From contig JAESUZ010003110.1 in the NCBI GenBank assembly GCA_017311185.1, positions 124,001 through 188,000 of the forward strand: DNA of 64,000 nucleotides, in the 5' to 3' direction. Position 1 is the first letter of the stretch. Each line of letters starts with the position of its first letter. The position numbers were made by a program, and so were the translations under genes. The notes under the pieces are model-generated. The model saw only the letters and a program-made list of their open reading frames with translations. It did no database searches and was not told the DNA's origin. Positions 37,177 through 50,490 of this stretch are shown here, piece by piece. Origin of the DNA: Proteles cristata cristata. Lineage: Eukaryota > Chordata > Mammalia > Carnivora > Hyaenidae.

Positions 37177-37814
37177 AAAACTTGTATGTATATTTTAATT
37201 TACATAAATAACTTTGTGATACTCAATATTTCTTTCTTAGCAATGTGTTGGGCAACCCTCCATGTTGTATGAAAACATAGTAAGTTACTTCTAACTGCTA
37301 TGTAGTGTCCCACATTACACATCCACTGCCACTGCCTATTTCTTAACCATTTCATAGTAATACGAATTAAAGTCCATCTAATTCCCTATTCAATCACACA
37401 CAGAGATACACAGGAAACTCAAACCGAATTTTGAAAGTGATTTTTTCTGAAATGTCCTCTGATATACTCAAATTGGATTGCACAGACTTGGAACATAGGT
37501 ATACACAATTTCAGGGGGAAAAAACTGCTACCATATTGCACTGTATGTTAACTAAATGAAACTTTAGAAACTTTTATATTTGTTGGTACACCAAGAGTAC
37601 AACAGACTTATGTATAAAAATGCAATATATATTATGACCCAGTTGGGCTTAAGCCAACAAGGTAGGGTGGTTTAGCTTTAGAAAACATTTAAAAATAAAG
37701 GAGAGAAATCCTATAACCACCTCAATAATCAGAAAGAAAACCTTTGACAATAATTCAACTCCCACTAATTCAACTTCCATTAAACACTCAACAAACTGTT
37801 TTCCAGAAGATAGC
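37177..37814. other. unassigned AT-rich sequence
   Basis: Nothing recognised. Confidence 0.4.
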
Positions 37815-40085
37815 TTCCTTTTATGTTGAAGTATACATGACATACAATGTTATATTTCACATGTACAATAATAGTGCTTCAGCAATCTGCACTATTATAT
37901 ATATTGTGTGTGTATATTGTGTGTGTGCTCCCCACAATAAGTGTAGTTAACCATTTGTCACCATACAAAGTTATTATCACATTATTGATAGTCCTTATGA
38001 TGTACTCTACACCTTTGTGACTTGTTAATTTTATAACCGGAAGTTTGGACTTCATAGATCCATTCATCTATTTCACCCCCACCCCCACCCCGTCCCCACA
38101 TTCTTCCCTTCTGGTAACCACCAGTTTCTCCTCTGTATTCATAATTCTGTTTCTTTTGTTTGTTCGTATGTTCTGTTTTTTAGATTCCACATAGAAGTGC
38201 AAATACATGGTATTTGACTTTGTCTGACTTACTTCATTTAACATAATACTGTAGGTTTATCTATGTTGTCATGATTGGCAAGATCTCATTCTTATTCATA
38301 GTCAAAAATATTCCATTGTGTGAACGTGTACCACATCATCTTTTTCCATTCGTCTGTCATTGGATGCTTCTTTGTTTCCACATTTTTGGCTATCGTAAAT
38401 AATGCTACAGTAAACACAGAGGCATATATATCTTTTTGAATTAGTGTTTTTATTTTCATTTCCTTTAAGTTCTGCTGCCTAGTAACCAAATTACTGGATC
38501 ATGTGATATTTTTAGTTTTAGTTTTTGAGGAACCTCCACACTGTTTTTGTAGAGTGGTTGCACCAATTTACATTCCCACCAACAGTGCATGAGGTTTCCC
38601 TTTTCTCCACAGCCTCTCCAACACGTGTCATTTCTTGTTGATACTAGCAATTCTGACAGGTGTAAGGTGACATCTCATTGTGGTTTTGATATGCATTTTC
38701 CTCATTATAAATGTGAGTATCTTTTCATGTGTCTGTTGGGCATCTGTATTTCTTCTTTGGAAAAAAAATGTCTATTCAGGTCCTCTGCCCATTTTTAATA
38801 AGATTATTGGAGGAGGCTGGTGTTGTAAGAGATCTTTATATGCTTTGTATATTAACTCCTTATTAAATATATCATTTGCAAATGTCTTCTCACATCCAAT
38901 AGGCTGATATTTTTGTTTTGTTGATGGTTTCTTTCAATGTGAAAAAATTCTGTATTTTGGTGTAGTCCCAATACCTTAGTCTTGCTTTTGTTTCCCTTGC
39001 TTGAAAGACATATCTAGAAAAATGTTGCTAAGGCCAATGTCCAAGAGATTTATGCCTATGCTTTCTGTTTTATGGGTTTAGGTGAGTTTTTAATCCATTT
39101 GGACTTTATTTTTGTATATGGTGTAAGAGAGTTGTCCAGGGTCATTCTTTTGCTTGTAGCTGTCCAGTTACTGAAGAAATGTCTTTTTCTCATTGTAAAT
39201 TCTCACCTCATTTGTCATAGATTAACTGACCATGTAAGAGTGGGTTTATTTTTGGGCTTTCCATTCCATTGATCTATGTATCTATTTTTTTTTTTTTTTA
39301 ATTTCTAGGAGAGAGAGACACACACAGCGTGAGCACGGGAGGGCCAGAGAGAGAGGGAGTCACAGACTGAGACAGGCTCCAGGCTCTGAGCTGGCAGTGC
39401 TGGCAGTCAGCACAGGGCCTGATGCGGGGCTCGAACCCACGAACCAGGAGATCATGACCTAAGCGAAAGTCGGACGCTTAACCGACTAAGCCACCCAGGA
39501 GCCCCATCTATGTATCTATTTTTAAGTCAGTAATATACTCTTTTGATTACTATACAATTATAGTATTGCTTGAATCTTGGATCATGATACTTCAAGCTTT
39601 GTTGTTCTTTCCCAAGATTGCTTTGGCTATTCAGTGTCTTCTGTGGTTCCATAAAATTTCTACCATTATTTGTTCTAGTTCTGTGATGAGTACTATTGGT
39701 GCTTTGATAAGAATTGCAGTGAATCTATAAAATGATTTGGGTAGTATGTGTATTTTAATATTAAGTTTTCCAATCTATGAGCATGGTATATCTTTTCATT
39801 TGGCTGTGTCATCCTCAATTTCTTTCATCAATGTCTTATAGTTTTCAGAATACAGGTCTTTCACCTCGGGTAAATTTATTCCTAGGCATTTTATTCTTTT
39901 TGATGCAATCGTAAATGAAATTGCTTCAATTTCTTTTTCTGCTACTTCATCATTAGTATGTGAAAATACAACAGATTTCTGTATATAATTTTGTATCATG
40001 AAACTTTACTTAATTTATTTATTGATTCTTATCATTTTTGGTGGAGTTTTTAGGATTTTCTCTATATGGTATCTTGTCATCTGCA
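37815..40085 (-). mobile_element. old 5'-truncated L1, antisense
   Basis: The left end 'gaagtatacatgacatacaa' matches the 3' end type of the L1 at 11440. Reverse ORF2 follows (38489-38292, 38650-38465 and 39999-39796). A SINE is inserted at 39290. It is degenerate and older than the 4581 or 36802 copies. Confidence 0.8.
39290..39505 (-). repeat. young carnivore SINE, antisense
   Basis: 18-bp exact duplication ATCTATGTATCTATTTTT at 39272-39289 and 39506-39523. A GCAGTGCTG duplication lies within the body. Confidence 0.95.
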
Positions 40086-41510
40086 AATAATGACAGTTTT
40101 ACTTCTGAGAAGAGAGCTTCCTTCATCTAATAGAAAGCACTAGAAACAGTAAATATCCTACACCAGACATTATACATTTAGTCAAACATGGGAAAATATG
40201 AAATTAGCAATGGGAACAAGTCAGAGTTGCCCAGTAAGACGACTTCTGATCTTTGTTGTGGATGTATACAGAAACAAAAACACTATAAAAATAGGGAAAC
40301 ACAGTAGGTAAGAGCAAGGTGGGTACATAATTGACTGGGAAATGGCACAAGGGAACTTTTGGGGGTAATTGTAATACTTCATATGTCGATTCTACACAAT
40401 GTATACATGTGTTAATGCTCATAAAACTGTTCACTTAGAATGTGAACATATTGTATACACGTTCTATCTCAAAAAAGCTTCCCCCAAAAAATCAGAAAAC
40501 AAAACCCTGTTACAATTCCTAAGAAATACCTCAGCAATAACAGTACCAGGTAGCAATAGTAGTGATGGAAGAAAGACTTCAAATTGAAGACATACTTAAT
40601 ATTAAATGTCAGCAGTCTGAGCTGCTGGGGAAAAAATACCTCCCCAAATATAACTCAAACAGGACAAGGGTTTGTTTCTCTCTCATGTAACTGTTTGGGC
40701 AGGTTCTGGTCCTTGTGGTCATCTGGGAAGCCAAGCATGCATCATGGAAGCTCTACTATCCACTGCCAGGAGTCCTAAGACCAATGGACACCCAAATGGT
40801 TCTACAGACAGAATTTAGGATGTCTGTAAACTTGAATGGGGAAAAAATTATATCTTTATTTTCACTAGCCTCTAAATGAGGTTTAGTAATCTCTTCAATT
40901 TTAAATAGTGACACCAAATCACAGTAGCATTGACAGTACCTGTGACCCAGTCACCAATTGAAATCACAAATATTTTCATATCATGATTCAGTTATTACAG
41001 AATCTGGAAACATCACTCACACTTAACATCATTTTAAAATTATTATAAAATATTAGACTCAGCTGCTAAATATTCTTTAATGTGTTAATAAAGATGTGCT
41101 ATATAACTATATAATTAGGTTATTTAAAATGTTGATAACTGTACTTAACATAATTAATTTTTGTTATGACCCTATACATTTTATGTATTTAAAAACATTA
41201 TCTGCAGAAGAGATTCAAGGGCTTCACCAGACTGCCAAAAGAGTCCATGTTACAAAGAAATTTTAAATTTTATCCTATCCCTGTGTTAGGATATTGTCAC
41301 CTCCATGGCCAAAGCCAGGCTGCTGCCCTACTTAGTTTGGATCAAGTAGGAAGAGAAAAGAGAGCATGGAGGAATTATATTATAACTTTAAGGGAAAGGC
41401 CAGGATATGGCTCACGTCACCTTTGTCTATATTCCACTTCAGAGAACTCAGTCCCATGGCCACACCCACAATGGAGGCCGGGAAATACTGTGTTTATCGG
41501 GTGGTGAGGA
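40086..41510. other. mostly unassigned; old L1 3' fragment near 40320-40480
   Basis: 'tgtatacatgtgttaatgct' and 'aaaactgttcacttagaatg' are typical of an old sense L1 end. The rest is not recognised. Confidence 0.4.
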
Positions 41511-42075
41511 GTAAAAAGTTTTGCTCAACTTCTTTAGGTCACTGGCTTAGTCTGAAAATTAAACTGACAGAGTAACAGAATAAAGGCATACAGATTTTAT
41601 TGAATTTTTACACATACATGGGAGTCTTCACAAGGGAATGAGTACCCAAAGAAGTAACTGGAACAGAAAGCATTGACATCTTTTAGACAAACAATAAATT
41701 TGTGAAAAATTGAGAAGACATATGGGTTAGTAAGCCAGTTGAACTAAGGCTACGTAGTTCTTATCTTCCTTAACTAGTTCCTTCCTAACTAACTAGTTGC
41801 CTTCCTTAACTGTCTAGTTAAGGTAGATAAGGGTTAGTTTAACAGGGTTTGTTTGCAGATCCCTCTGATGCCAACTCGGAGCCGATAGGCCTACCTCCAA
41901 TGAATTGAGGAGTTTATTTGTTTGCATTTACTGTTTCTTAATTGCCTGCAGCTCAAAATAATTTTTATGTCTATTTTCCTTCATAGGTACTGTGATAGGA
42001 CACTAGGCATACAACCCTAAGATAGATATTATTACATTACCTAGCTACATTTCTGTTACTAGTAACAGACTATAG
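41510..42075 (-). repeat. class I ERV-type LTR, antisense (solo or fragment)
   Basis: On the minus strand it carries an AATAAAAT signal (near 41600) followed by a short U5-like segment, and upstream a short block 'ttattttgagctgcagg' similar to the LTR at 60480-60870. Limits are approximate and the family is unassigned. Confidence 0.45.
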
Positions 42076-42598
42076 CCTGAACATTGACTCGCTCTTGTCT
42101 AAAGATAATTGTATATAAACATAAGGGAATGAAATAAGTCAAAGACAGTGGCCAGTTTTCTGATTAGTGATGCCATCTACAAAGAAAGGTAAAGGAGGAA
42201 ACAAAAGAATAGAAAACATTCCACTTAGACAAGCTGACTTTGAGATTCCTGTAAGCAGTAGTGCACTGATAAACCTGCTTTCTGAGGGGCAAGGGGTGGG
42301 AGGAAAAACCTGTTTGCAGCAAATGCTGATTCTCATAATGTAAATCTATCCATCATAGCCACTTTCAAGCTACCAAGATGATGTCATGGCACAAGGAGTT
42401 GGGTAAAGATGAGTACAATAAGCTCCCACAAGCTAGTATGAGCTAGCACACCTCTGCTGTTGAAGGTGAAGATTTCCAAGTGGAGACATTCTGATGAAAT
42501 TTACATACGCAGAGCTCAAGTTTAGGAGTAGAATCTGGGTGAGACATTGATTTTGGAATCCATTAAATTAGCAACAAGGTTCTTTAAAAAAAAAAAAA
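42076..42598. other. unassigned, between LTR sequences
   Basis: No gene. Ends in a poly-A run (42583-42597) just before the next LTR. Confidence 0.35.
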
Positions 42599-42965
42599 TG
42601 ACAACAGGCCTAAAATGGAGTCATTAATGCTAAGCCCCATGTCACCAAATCAAGACTTAAAGTTTCAGCTCTCCCAGAAATGGAATCTTAAATGAATCAA
42701 TTAGTAATTGCCTGATCAGCACTATTTCTGTAATCTACCTGATAGACCCTTGCCATTTCTGAAAGAAAAGTAACCTTGCAAAAAACAATTTTCTTTTTTA
42801 CCCAATATAGTAACTTCCTTATTCCCACTCCGTTCTGCCTATAAAAGTTCTTCCTTTTATACAGCTCTTCGGAGCCCTTTTCTATCTGCTACTGTCAGAT
42901 TCAAATTAATTTTTTGCTCAAATAAACTCTCAAATATTTTAATATGCCTCAGTCTACCTTTAACA
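42599..42965 (+). repeat. 5' LTR of ERV copy A, sense
   Basis: A TG...CA block of 367 bp with TATAAAAG at 42840-42847 and AATAAA at 42921-42926, the order expected for U3-R-U5. Retrovirus-like internal sequence follows. Class I (ERV1) is inferred from that internal sequence. Confidence 0.65.
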
Positions 42966-45367
42966 GTTCTACTGTCAGAAGAAGGAAATGAATGAGAGTC
43001 TGGAGAGCCCTCAGGAACAACCAAGCAAAGGTACCCACTGAACCCCTGGAACTCACTGCTTCCTTGCTGCCTCTAATGGTTGTAAGTAAGTCCCTTTCTC
43101 ATCCTAGCTCTGCAGTTTTTTGTGAACTTTCAGACTTTATTTGAGCACTTCTTTCCCCCGGCTGGTGACAGAAACTGGCCAGAGTTGGACCAGCTCTGAC
43201 TTAGAAACTGAACTGGGTCTGGGGATGGACTGGGTCTAGTGTGAGGTCTTAGGTGAATAAAATGTTAAAGCTGAAGAAGCAAGTTAACCTTATCAAAGAT
43301 AATCTCAAATTCCAATAGCCAAAGTGGAGAACTTTTAACCTAGATAAACATTTAGAAGGTGCCCTAGGAAAAAGGGGTCTCAGGGAAGCACTCACCATAA
43401 AGGGTAAAAGGAAAATTATTTTTCCTCTTCTAAGTTTCTGGTGACCAGAGTGAGACTTGCTGGGACACCCTTACTCACTCCACATCCTGCAAGTGGGATC
43501 TTGTGAAAGCTGGCGGAAGCCTGCAAAGGGTAATTCTCATCAAAGTCAGCTCTCCCAGATCTCTACAGATAGTGCCTGATTGAGAGAGAAAGGTAAAATC
43601 TCACATTATCGCTTCTTTCCAAATTCAGGTTTGCAAGTAAAAAATCATTTGTAAGAATTCAATCTTGAGTTGGGATTTATGAATTTGCATTTGGTACCCA
43701 CCGGTTGTATATAGTTTTCTCTTTCAGAGACAGCTGTTGCCTTCTTGTTTGCCTCATTTTACGTACTGAGAATTTGGCTTGACAACCAACAGGTTGAGGG
43801 CCCACAGATGCAGAAATGTGGGTCATGCTCCACTTCCAGCTAGATATGGCCAAAAAGAGATGTGGGTTGTATTCCATTTGCTGGTAGGTTCCTACCAACT
43901 GTTGCAGCTCTCAGGGGAACTGACGGTCTTTCTCTTGGTTATCTTTTGGTCTTGGAGAGTAGTATATTTTGCACCCTCTTTGAGGACGCTTCTTGTGCTG
44001 ATGGAGTTGTTTCGCACTGCCAGGAATATTTGCTGTTGTCATGGCTGAAACTGGGCAAGATATTTAAAAGAATTTCTCTTAAGTAGCTTTGTGGTCAAAA
44101 GTTGGCCAAACTCACAGCTGATAGGGCCTGATAGAAACTTTTTTAAAGGCCTTCTCCCCTCAGCTAAGATGAAACTATGACCCCAGAGGGTAAGAAAAAT
44201 ATTCTGAAACCTTTGTAGAAGGACTTATGAAAACATTCCCCATACAAACAGCCCTAAATCTAGAACATAGGAATCTTTTGATTTCCCTCTTATCATTCAG
44301 GTTGCAACCCAGTTCTTTGAGGAATTAAAAATAACTGTCCTAAAAACTGAGGACAACTTGTACAACTTGTCTTACAAATTGAGGCTTTACAAGAACAAAA
44401 AAAGCCTACCTATCCTTTTTTACCAGTCCCCAAACCTCCCCTGTTTATCTCAAAAAGCTTGTAGATATTGTCAAAGTTCTGGTCTTAGGAAACAAAAGTC
44501 CTTCTTGGAGGGACTTTCGTTCTTTTCTGTGTGCCTTTGAGATATAAATATTCTACCCTGCTTTCTCGCAGAAATGAGGGCCAACTCTTTGAAATGCAGA
44601 CTTCAGAGAAGTAATTTTTATCAGAAGAAAAAAAGGAAAGAAAAGGAAAGGCTATTTGGAACCTCAGCAAATAAAAAAATCTTAAAACTCTTCAACACAA
44701 ATAGTGAAAAGTTTAAGCCATCTGAGCAATTAACCTGAACTTATTCCATCCGCCAGAAACATTTAGATCCAACTGTTCTTTTTTTAAATAAGCTAGTGAA
44801 CTTTCCATGATCATACCTGTCCATAGCTAAAATTTTAAAACAAAAGCTACAAGATCTATGTTTGTATCTCTATATGTAGGTATGTCTGTTAAATATACAT
44901 ATGTATGTATGTTATATAGACATGTGACTTTTTTAACCTCTGGATAGTATTTTCAAAATTAATTTGTGAAGAAATCTGTTTGATTGGCTTAAATTAAATA
45001 TGCTCTCAGGAACATAGACACTACCCAGATGTGTTTCAAGTTCATGTAATCTAGGATAAACTTCAATAAATAAAGGCTAGTTTAAGCTTGTTAGTTTAAT
45101 TAAAATGGGTGTGTCTTTAGAGTCGTCAGCATTAAATATAATGCAGACCTACAACTTCTACTTAGATTTACTAAAGATTAAATTACCTCATGATATTCCT
45201 GTTATAGAATTTATCAACAAGAAGAAAAGCTTATGATGATTAGCTGTTTAATCTCTCATGAATCTTACAGCAATGTAAACATAATTGTTAAGAATAAGTG
45301 AATAGATGTAAGATAAAATTTTATGTGAATAATTATGTTTTATGGTATGTCTACCTAAAACTAGTTT

Positions 45368-45441
45368 CTTTTTAGTGACTTGAAAATTTTAAGCTATATA
45401 TACCAAATCTTTTTAGTGACTTGAAAATTTTAAGTTATATG
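45368..45441. repeat. 41-bp tandem duplication
   Basis: 'ctttttagtgacttgaaaat' begins at 45368 and again at 45409. The second unit is partial. Confidence 0.9.
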
Positions 45442-45786
45442 GAGGTAAGTTAAATGATAGACAGTCATTGAATATCTAGATCATTTCCAAGTACAAGATA
45501 TTGAAACATCACTGAACATAGGTTATTCACTTTGGCTTTCTTTTATGGAAAAACTAAAGATATTTTGGTCTGTTAGTAGACATTTTTGTGCCACATTAAA
45601 AAAGTGTAATAGGAGGAAGAATTCATTATAGAAATTATAAAATGTATTTATAAATTTATCAGTCCACAGAATGCAGTGTAATAGTCCAAATTTACTTCTT
45701 AGCTTTAACTAGGAATTAAGAATTCTAAGGTTTAAAAATGCTAATTGATAAATGTAACTAAAACTACTCAAAAATAATAAGGGTGT

Positions 45787-45944
45787 GGGGTGCCTGGATG
45801 TTGGTTAAGTGTCTGACTTCAGCTCAGGTCATGATCTCATGGATTTGGGGTTCAAGCCCTGCATGGGGCTATGCACTGACACTGTAAAGTCTGCTTTGGA
45901 TATTCTCTCTCTCTCTCTCAAATAAATAAAACATTAAAAAAAAT
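45787..45944 (+). repeat. carnivore SINE, sense, slightly deleted
   Basis: Starts GGGGTGCCTGGATG and lacks part of the A-box region (GGCTCAGTCGG missing). Confidence 0.85.
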
Positions 45945-46139
45945 AATAATGTGGGTCAAAGGAAACAACCGTGTATGAAAAATAAGTAAGGCAAGTAAAA
46001 TTATCGATTGTTCCAGAAGTATAAAAAGGAAAAAGTGGTGTACATTTTGTGGAAAAAGAATCTTAGGAAAGGAGTGTTATGTGTGGTCAAGTTGGCTACA
46101 ATTAGAATAGACTTAAAGTTGTTTATCTTTTTAAATTTT

Positions 46140-46350
46140 TAACATTTATTTATTTTTTTAATGTTTATTTATTTTTCACAGTTTATTGTCAAGTTAGTTT
46201 CCATATAACACCCAGTGCTCATCCCAACAAGTGCCCTCCTCCATGCCCATCACCCCCCTTCCCCTCTCCCCCATTCTCCTCAGCCCTCAGTTTGTTCTCA
46301 GTATTCAAGAGTCTCTCATGATTTGCCTTCCTCCCTCTCTCCAACTATTA
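46140..46350 (-). mobile_element. L1 3' end fragment, antisense
   Basis: T-rich edge followed by 'tttattgtcaagttagtttc' and 'cacccagtgctcatcccaac'. Ends abruptly where a SINE begins. Confidence 0.85.
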
Positions 46351-46553
46351 CATTTATTTATTTTGGAGAGCCAGAGAGAACCAGAGCATGAGCAGGGGAG
46401 GGGTAGAGAGAGAGGGAGATACAGAATTCAAAGCAGGCTCCAGGCTCTGAGCTGTCAGCACAGAGTCCAACGAGGGGCTCAACCCCAATAATCACTAGAT
46501 CATGACCTGAGCCGGAGTCTGACACTTAACCAACTGAGCCACCCAGGTGCCCC
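46351..46553 (-). repeat. carnivore SINE, antisense
   Basis: Ends GAGCCACCCAGGTGCCCC and follows the L1 fragment directly. Confidence 0.9.
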
Positions 46554-46567
46554 TCAAGTTTTCTTTA

Positions 46568-46792
46568 CTTTTTTTTTTTTTAATGTTTTATTTATTTCTT
46601 TGGAGAGAAAGAGAGAGAGAGACAGCGTGAGCAGGGGAGGGTCAGAGAGAGTGGGAGTCACAGACTGAAACAGGCTCCAGGCTCTGAGCTGGCAGCCAGC
46701 ACAGAGCCCGACGCGGGGCTCGAATCCGCGAACTGCGAGATCATGACCTAAGCGAAAGTCAGACGCTTAACCGACTAAGCCACCCAGGCGCC
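46568..46792 (-). repeat. young carnivore SINE, antisense
   Basis: 18-bp exact duplication CCCCTCAAGTTTTCTTTA (46550-46567 and 46793-46810). The left copy starts in the last bases of the previous SINE. Confidence 0.95.
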
Positions 46793-47120
46793 CCCCTCAA
46801 GTTTTCTTTAAATGAATTTTAGTATCAAAATATGCTAGGGCAAAATTAGAATTTCTTTTATTCTCTGTTAATAGCACAAATTTTTCTTGGCCTGTTGGTC
46901 TAATCTACATAACATATTGTGAAAAGTTGTGTGTATTTGTTAAACCTTTTGGGTAATCTACTTGGAAAACAATGACTTTTGGTCTTAAAATAATTTACTG
47001 TGCTTCATGTTGTTTTTATCAGGTCGTTGATTCCTTAGGAAAACTCAGTCTTTACAATCTTTAAAGAGCTAACTTTTGTTCACAGCTATGTAACCTTCCA
47101 TATCAGCCTTTAAAATCTAT

Positions 47121-47274
47121 TTTCATATGAATTAAATAGGTAACTAAGTATTATTTTATAATGGTCTTTGATCCTATTAGTCAAATGTTCTAACCTTTTT
47201 CATGTGAATTAAATAGATAACTAAGTATTATTTTATAATGGTCTTTGATCCTATTAGTCAAATGTTCTAACCTT
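47121..47274. repeat. 77-bp tandem duplication
   Basis: 47121-47197 is repeated at 47198-47274 with about two mismatches, within ERV copy A. Confidence 0.95.
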
Positions 47275-47738
47275 TTGATATTTTGACAGCTTTCCCAAGT
47301 TAAATTCTAAATGCAGTCTTTTTCACCTCAGAGTAACTTTGGGATTTCCCAGAGAGTCCCAGGACAATCTCAAAAGATGTGTATTTCACCTTATAAAAGA
47401 GATGTTAAACTATTTAGGTTTATTTGGTATGTGAAGTTACATGAGAAGCATTGTCAAACAAGTGGTGATAAACTCTTTAGGTTATATTTATATGTATGCA
47501 TATTATTAATATAATAGTTCTAAAAATTGTGTGAAATTCCTAAAAATCTGATATGCCCTAGTATAATGTTATCGTTCATAATTCCAGTTATTACCATATA
47601 TTTCTGTATGTTACAGAAATAACCAAGTTTCCTTGCCAACTCCATTATAATGAACTCTTATTAGGTCTTTCACCATAGACGTTTTTAAGTCTTGTCATTT
47701 ACAAGCAGTTTGGGCTTTATTCTGATGCTTTTGCAAAA

Positions 47739-47945
47739 GTGAGATTCATGGAAAGACCCTACCAAGTATTCTTGACCACTGACAGTGCTGCTAAATTACA
47801 ATGTGTTAAACTTTGGGTGCATATTTCACAACTGAAGAGTGTTCCTCCTGATAATCTGGTCCTGTGCAAATGCCGGAGACCTCAAAAATCACATAGACTA
47901 GGAAGAGAAATAGTGGACACTGAAGTAGATTGCCTCCTCCCATGA
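47739..47945 (+). pseudogene. class I ERV pol fragment, integrase C-terminus
   Basis: A 68-codon open frame has the Pro-Tyr-Gln-Val, Thr-Thr, Ala-Ala-Lys and Trp-Val-His...Ser-Gln-Leu-Lys pattern found near the C-terminus of gammaretrovirus-like integrases (the DNA-binding SH3-like part). It fixes ERV copy A as sense and places pol before about 47945. It is a relic with no intact pol. Confidence 0.65.
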
Positions 47946-48702
47946 TGTGATCAAACTGTTTCTTTACATTCCTCCTTCACTCTCTAACCACCCTTTTCCA
48001 AATTCTAACATCATGAAGACCTTTATGATTCTTTTGTCCACATCTGACACCTCTCAGGCCATTGCAAGGGGGTGGGTAAGTCGATCTCCAAATAACTGTC
48101 AGATTTGCCAACATGCCCTTAATCCTGTAGTGCTGCCTGTCACAAATATCTCCCTGATTTTCAATAAAAGTTTCTCTGGAACAAACTCAACCCTCTCTCC
48201 ACCATGTTAGGTTCCCTAAACCTTGAGATCCACTTTCCTCTCACTGGTTAACAACCCCAAGCACAGAGAAGCTTGCATTAAGGCTCTGTATAAAGGGCCA
48301 TAAGGCAAGGATGACCAGAATAAAACCATCTACGTAGTCTACATCCCCTGAAGTTTTACTGGTCCCCATGACTGTCACCTTTTTAGTTCCAAGCCACAGA
48401 TTCAAACAGGAATTACCATGAGGAATTTGTAATTGAAACCGTACTTGCTTTGGCAGATACTTATGCCCACGGCTAGGAGTAAGTGCAAATGAGGTTATGA
48501 TCAAGAACTTTTCCATTTTAATTCTTAAAGATATTGCAGAACCTGCTGCTAAGGCAACAGCTGCCCAACAAAATCCCTGGACTCTCTGGCAAAAGTTGCT
48601 CTTTATCTTTGCACTGAGCAAGTTTTTGCTATGCCAACACCACTTGTAGTATGTGGACTTATACTCCTAGGCTAAGGAATGGAATAGTTCTGGGAATTAT
48701 GC

Positions 48703-48718
48703 AAAAAAAAGGGGGGGG
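48703..48718 (+). other. candidate polypurine tract of ERV copy A
   Basis: A run of eight A then eight G, the form of a retroviral plus-strand primer site just before a 3' LTR. I could not recognise a 3' LTR matching the 5' one after it. Confidence 0.5.
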
Positions 48719-48720
48719 AA

Positions 48721-50490
48721 TATTTTGGAGTGGTATATTCTGATCTTCTTTATTCCCATCTTTGAAACTTTCAAGAATTGTCGCAGTTCAGAAGATAAGT
48801 TGGCAGATTCCTCCCTATCTCATTGAATCAGCCCCTTACTCCTGAGAACGGTCATCTCAATAGTCCTGAGAATAAGACAGTTCAGTTAAAGGGTTTTGTC
48901 TCATTATAAAGTGGTGATGCAAGTGGGGTCCCAAAGTTCAGCCTCTATGGGTGCCAGCAATTAGTATCTTAAAACAGGCATTTCTGTGAGAATGAAAGAA
49001 AAACAATGCTTAATGGTTGGAGCAGACTATAAATCTACTCTGAGTACTGAGGGAAGCTGATAAGTAAGATTTCTAGCTGTTGGGCTGAAAGTCTCTTCAG
49101 ATGAAATGAGGGCAGGCAGTGGCATTGGAGAGATTTTCCTGGTTTGCAGTTTGAATGTCTCTGGTGATCTTTCTCAGTGTCTCACACAGCAAAAGTACAA
49201 ATTCCCCACACGTGGGCTGCTGTGGTGGCTTCTCTGAAGTTTACATAAAGTTGCTCTGCTTCAGTTTGCAGGGAAAAGAGCAGCCTTTGTTCTCGGTGAC
49301 TTCAAGCCGGATGGGTGGGTTGGGAATTGGAAATGTTGGTTTGGAGAGGTGTTGCCAGATATTTGAGGAAGCTAGAATTCAGGATCCAGTCCATCTGTGG
49401 ATAGGTAACAAAATCTTAAAAGCAACGAATAGGTCTAGAATCTAATATCCACAAAGGTGCACTACAGTTTCCTATTGAAACGTAAGTTTTTCTTTCTGAG
49501 GTCACCCCTATTTCTATCAGAGATAATCTAAGACTAATGTATTTGAAAATTCTAGTCTCATTACATTTGTCCTGATTGTTTAGGAAAGTACAGCAAGAAT
49601 AGTGGTTAACCATATAGACTTTTTTAAAGTTTGCCTTTCTGGAACTTTTTATAAGGAATCTCAGATTGGAATTTTAAAAGCCTCTTAAGGCTAGGGATCC
49701 AAGTCAAGGACTCGCCATTATACTTGGCCTATAATACCTATAGATTTGGGCTGATTCTTCCCAAGGTGCCCAAAATATCCTGAAGTACCTGAGGCTACGA
49801 AAAGGTGACCTTCCTTAGTCACCTGGTAAGGATTTAAGGAACCAAGTAAGCAAAGAAACAGGCCAACTTTCCAAAGGGAATTTATTGGCTCCATAAAGTC
49901 AATTGCAGTTCCTTAAAACTGGTCATATATGAACATCATTCTCAAAGATGACATTTCAGTCAAAGACTTGGTAATATGGCCAATGTTTCCAAGAGTGTCC
50001 TTCTACTGGAAGAACATATTTTTATTGAACTTAAACAAATAACTATATTGCCACAAAATGAGAACACTCTCTAAAAGTTTCTGAATTCTGGGGGAAACAG
50101 GGAGAAAAAGCAACTGTTTCACGTTTGTTCTCCAAGGTATAATTTACCAAATTATTGTAAGCCATAAAAAGCTTAAGAGAAAAAAGAAAAAGGTTTCCTT
50201 ATACCTGGGGGAAAAAAGCATTGCAAACCAGCAAATGTTTCAGGGAAAAAGTCATAAATAATTACAATTATCCTCATCAGTATATTCAGTCCCTTGTAAT
50301 TAATTCATGTGGATCTTGAGCTTTTGTTAACAGTTGTGTAAAACCATCAGTTTCAACATTAGAGTTCGGTAAATTCTTATCCAGTTCACTAGTATGATTG
50401 GAAGGTTATCAGAACACTGTCCTTTGTTAGAGTCCTTTCCATGAATCTCCTGGAAAAAATCTCAGAGTAAAACAATAACCGTCTTTAATG
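48721..50490 (-). mobile_element. probable 3' part of ERV copy B, antisense
   Basis: Around 50440 the reverse complement has 'gagattcatggaaaggact', matching copy A at about 47740 ('gagattcatggaaagaccc'). This shows copy B continues on the left side of the 4.7-kb L1. The rest (48721-49900) is not assigned and has no intact frame. Confidence 0.4.

Larger units (their letters stand above)
42966..48720 (+). mobile_element. ERV copy A internal region, sense, degenerate
   Basis: This stretch lies between the LTR and a polypurine tract. It aligns in reverse order to the 48.7-60.5 kb region. The only clear coding trace is an integrase C-terminus at 47739-47945. An open frame following it (47947-48210) sits where env would be. 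No gag, pol or env frame is intact. SINEs and an L1 end are inserted at 45787-46792. Confidence 0.65.

Noticed and set aside
48241..48621. 126-codon minus-strand frame as a gene
   Set aside because: It lies antisense to ERV copy A between the pol fragment and the polypurine tract, and shows no domain I recognise. It is most likely a shadow frame.
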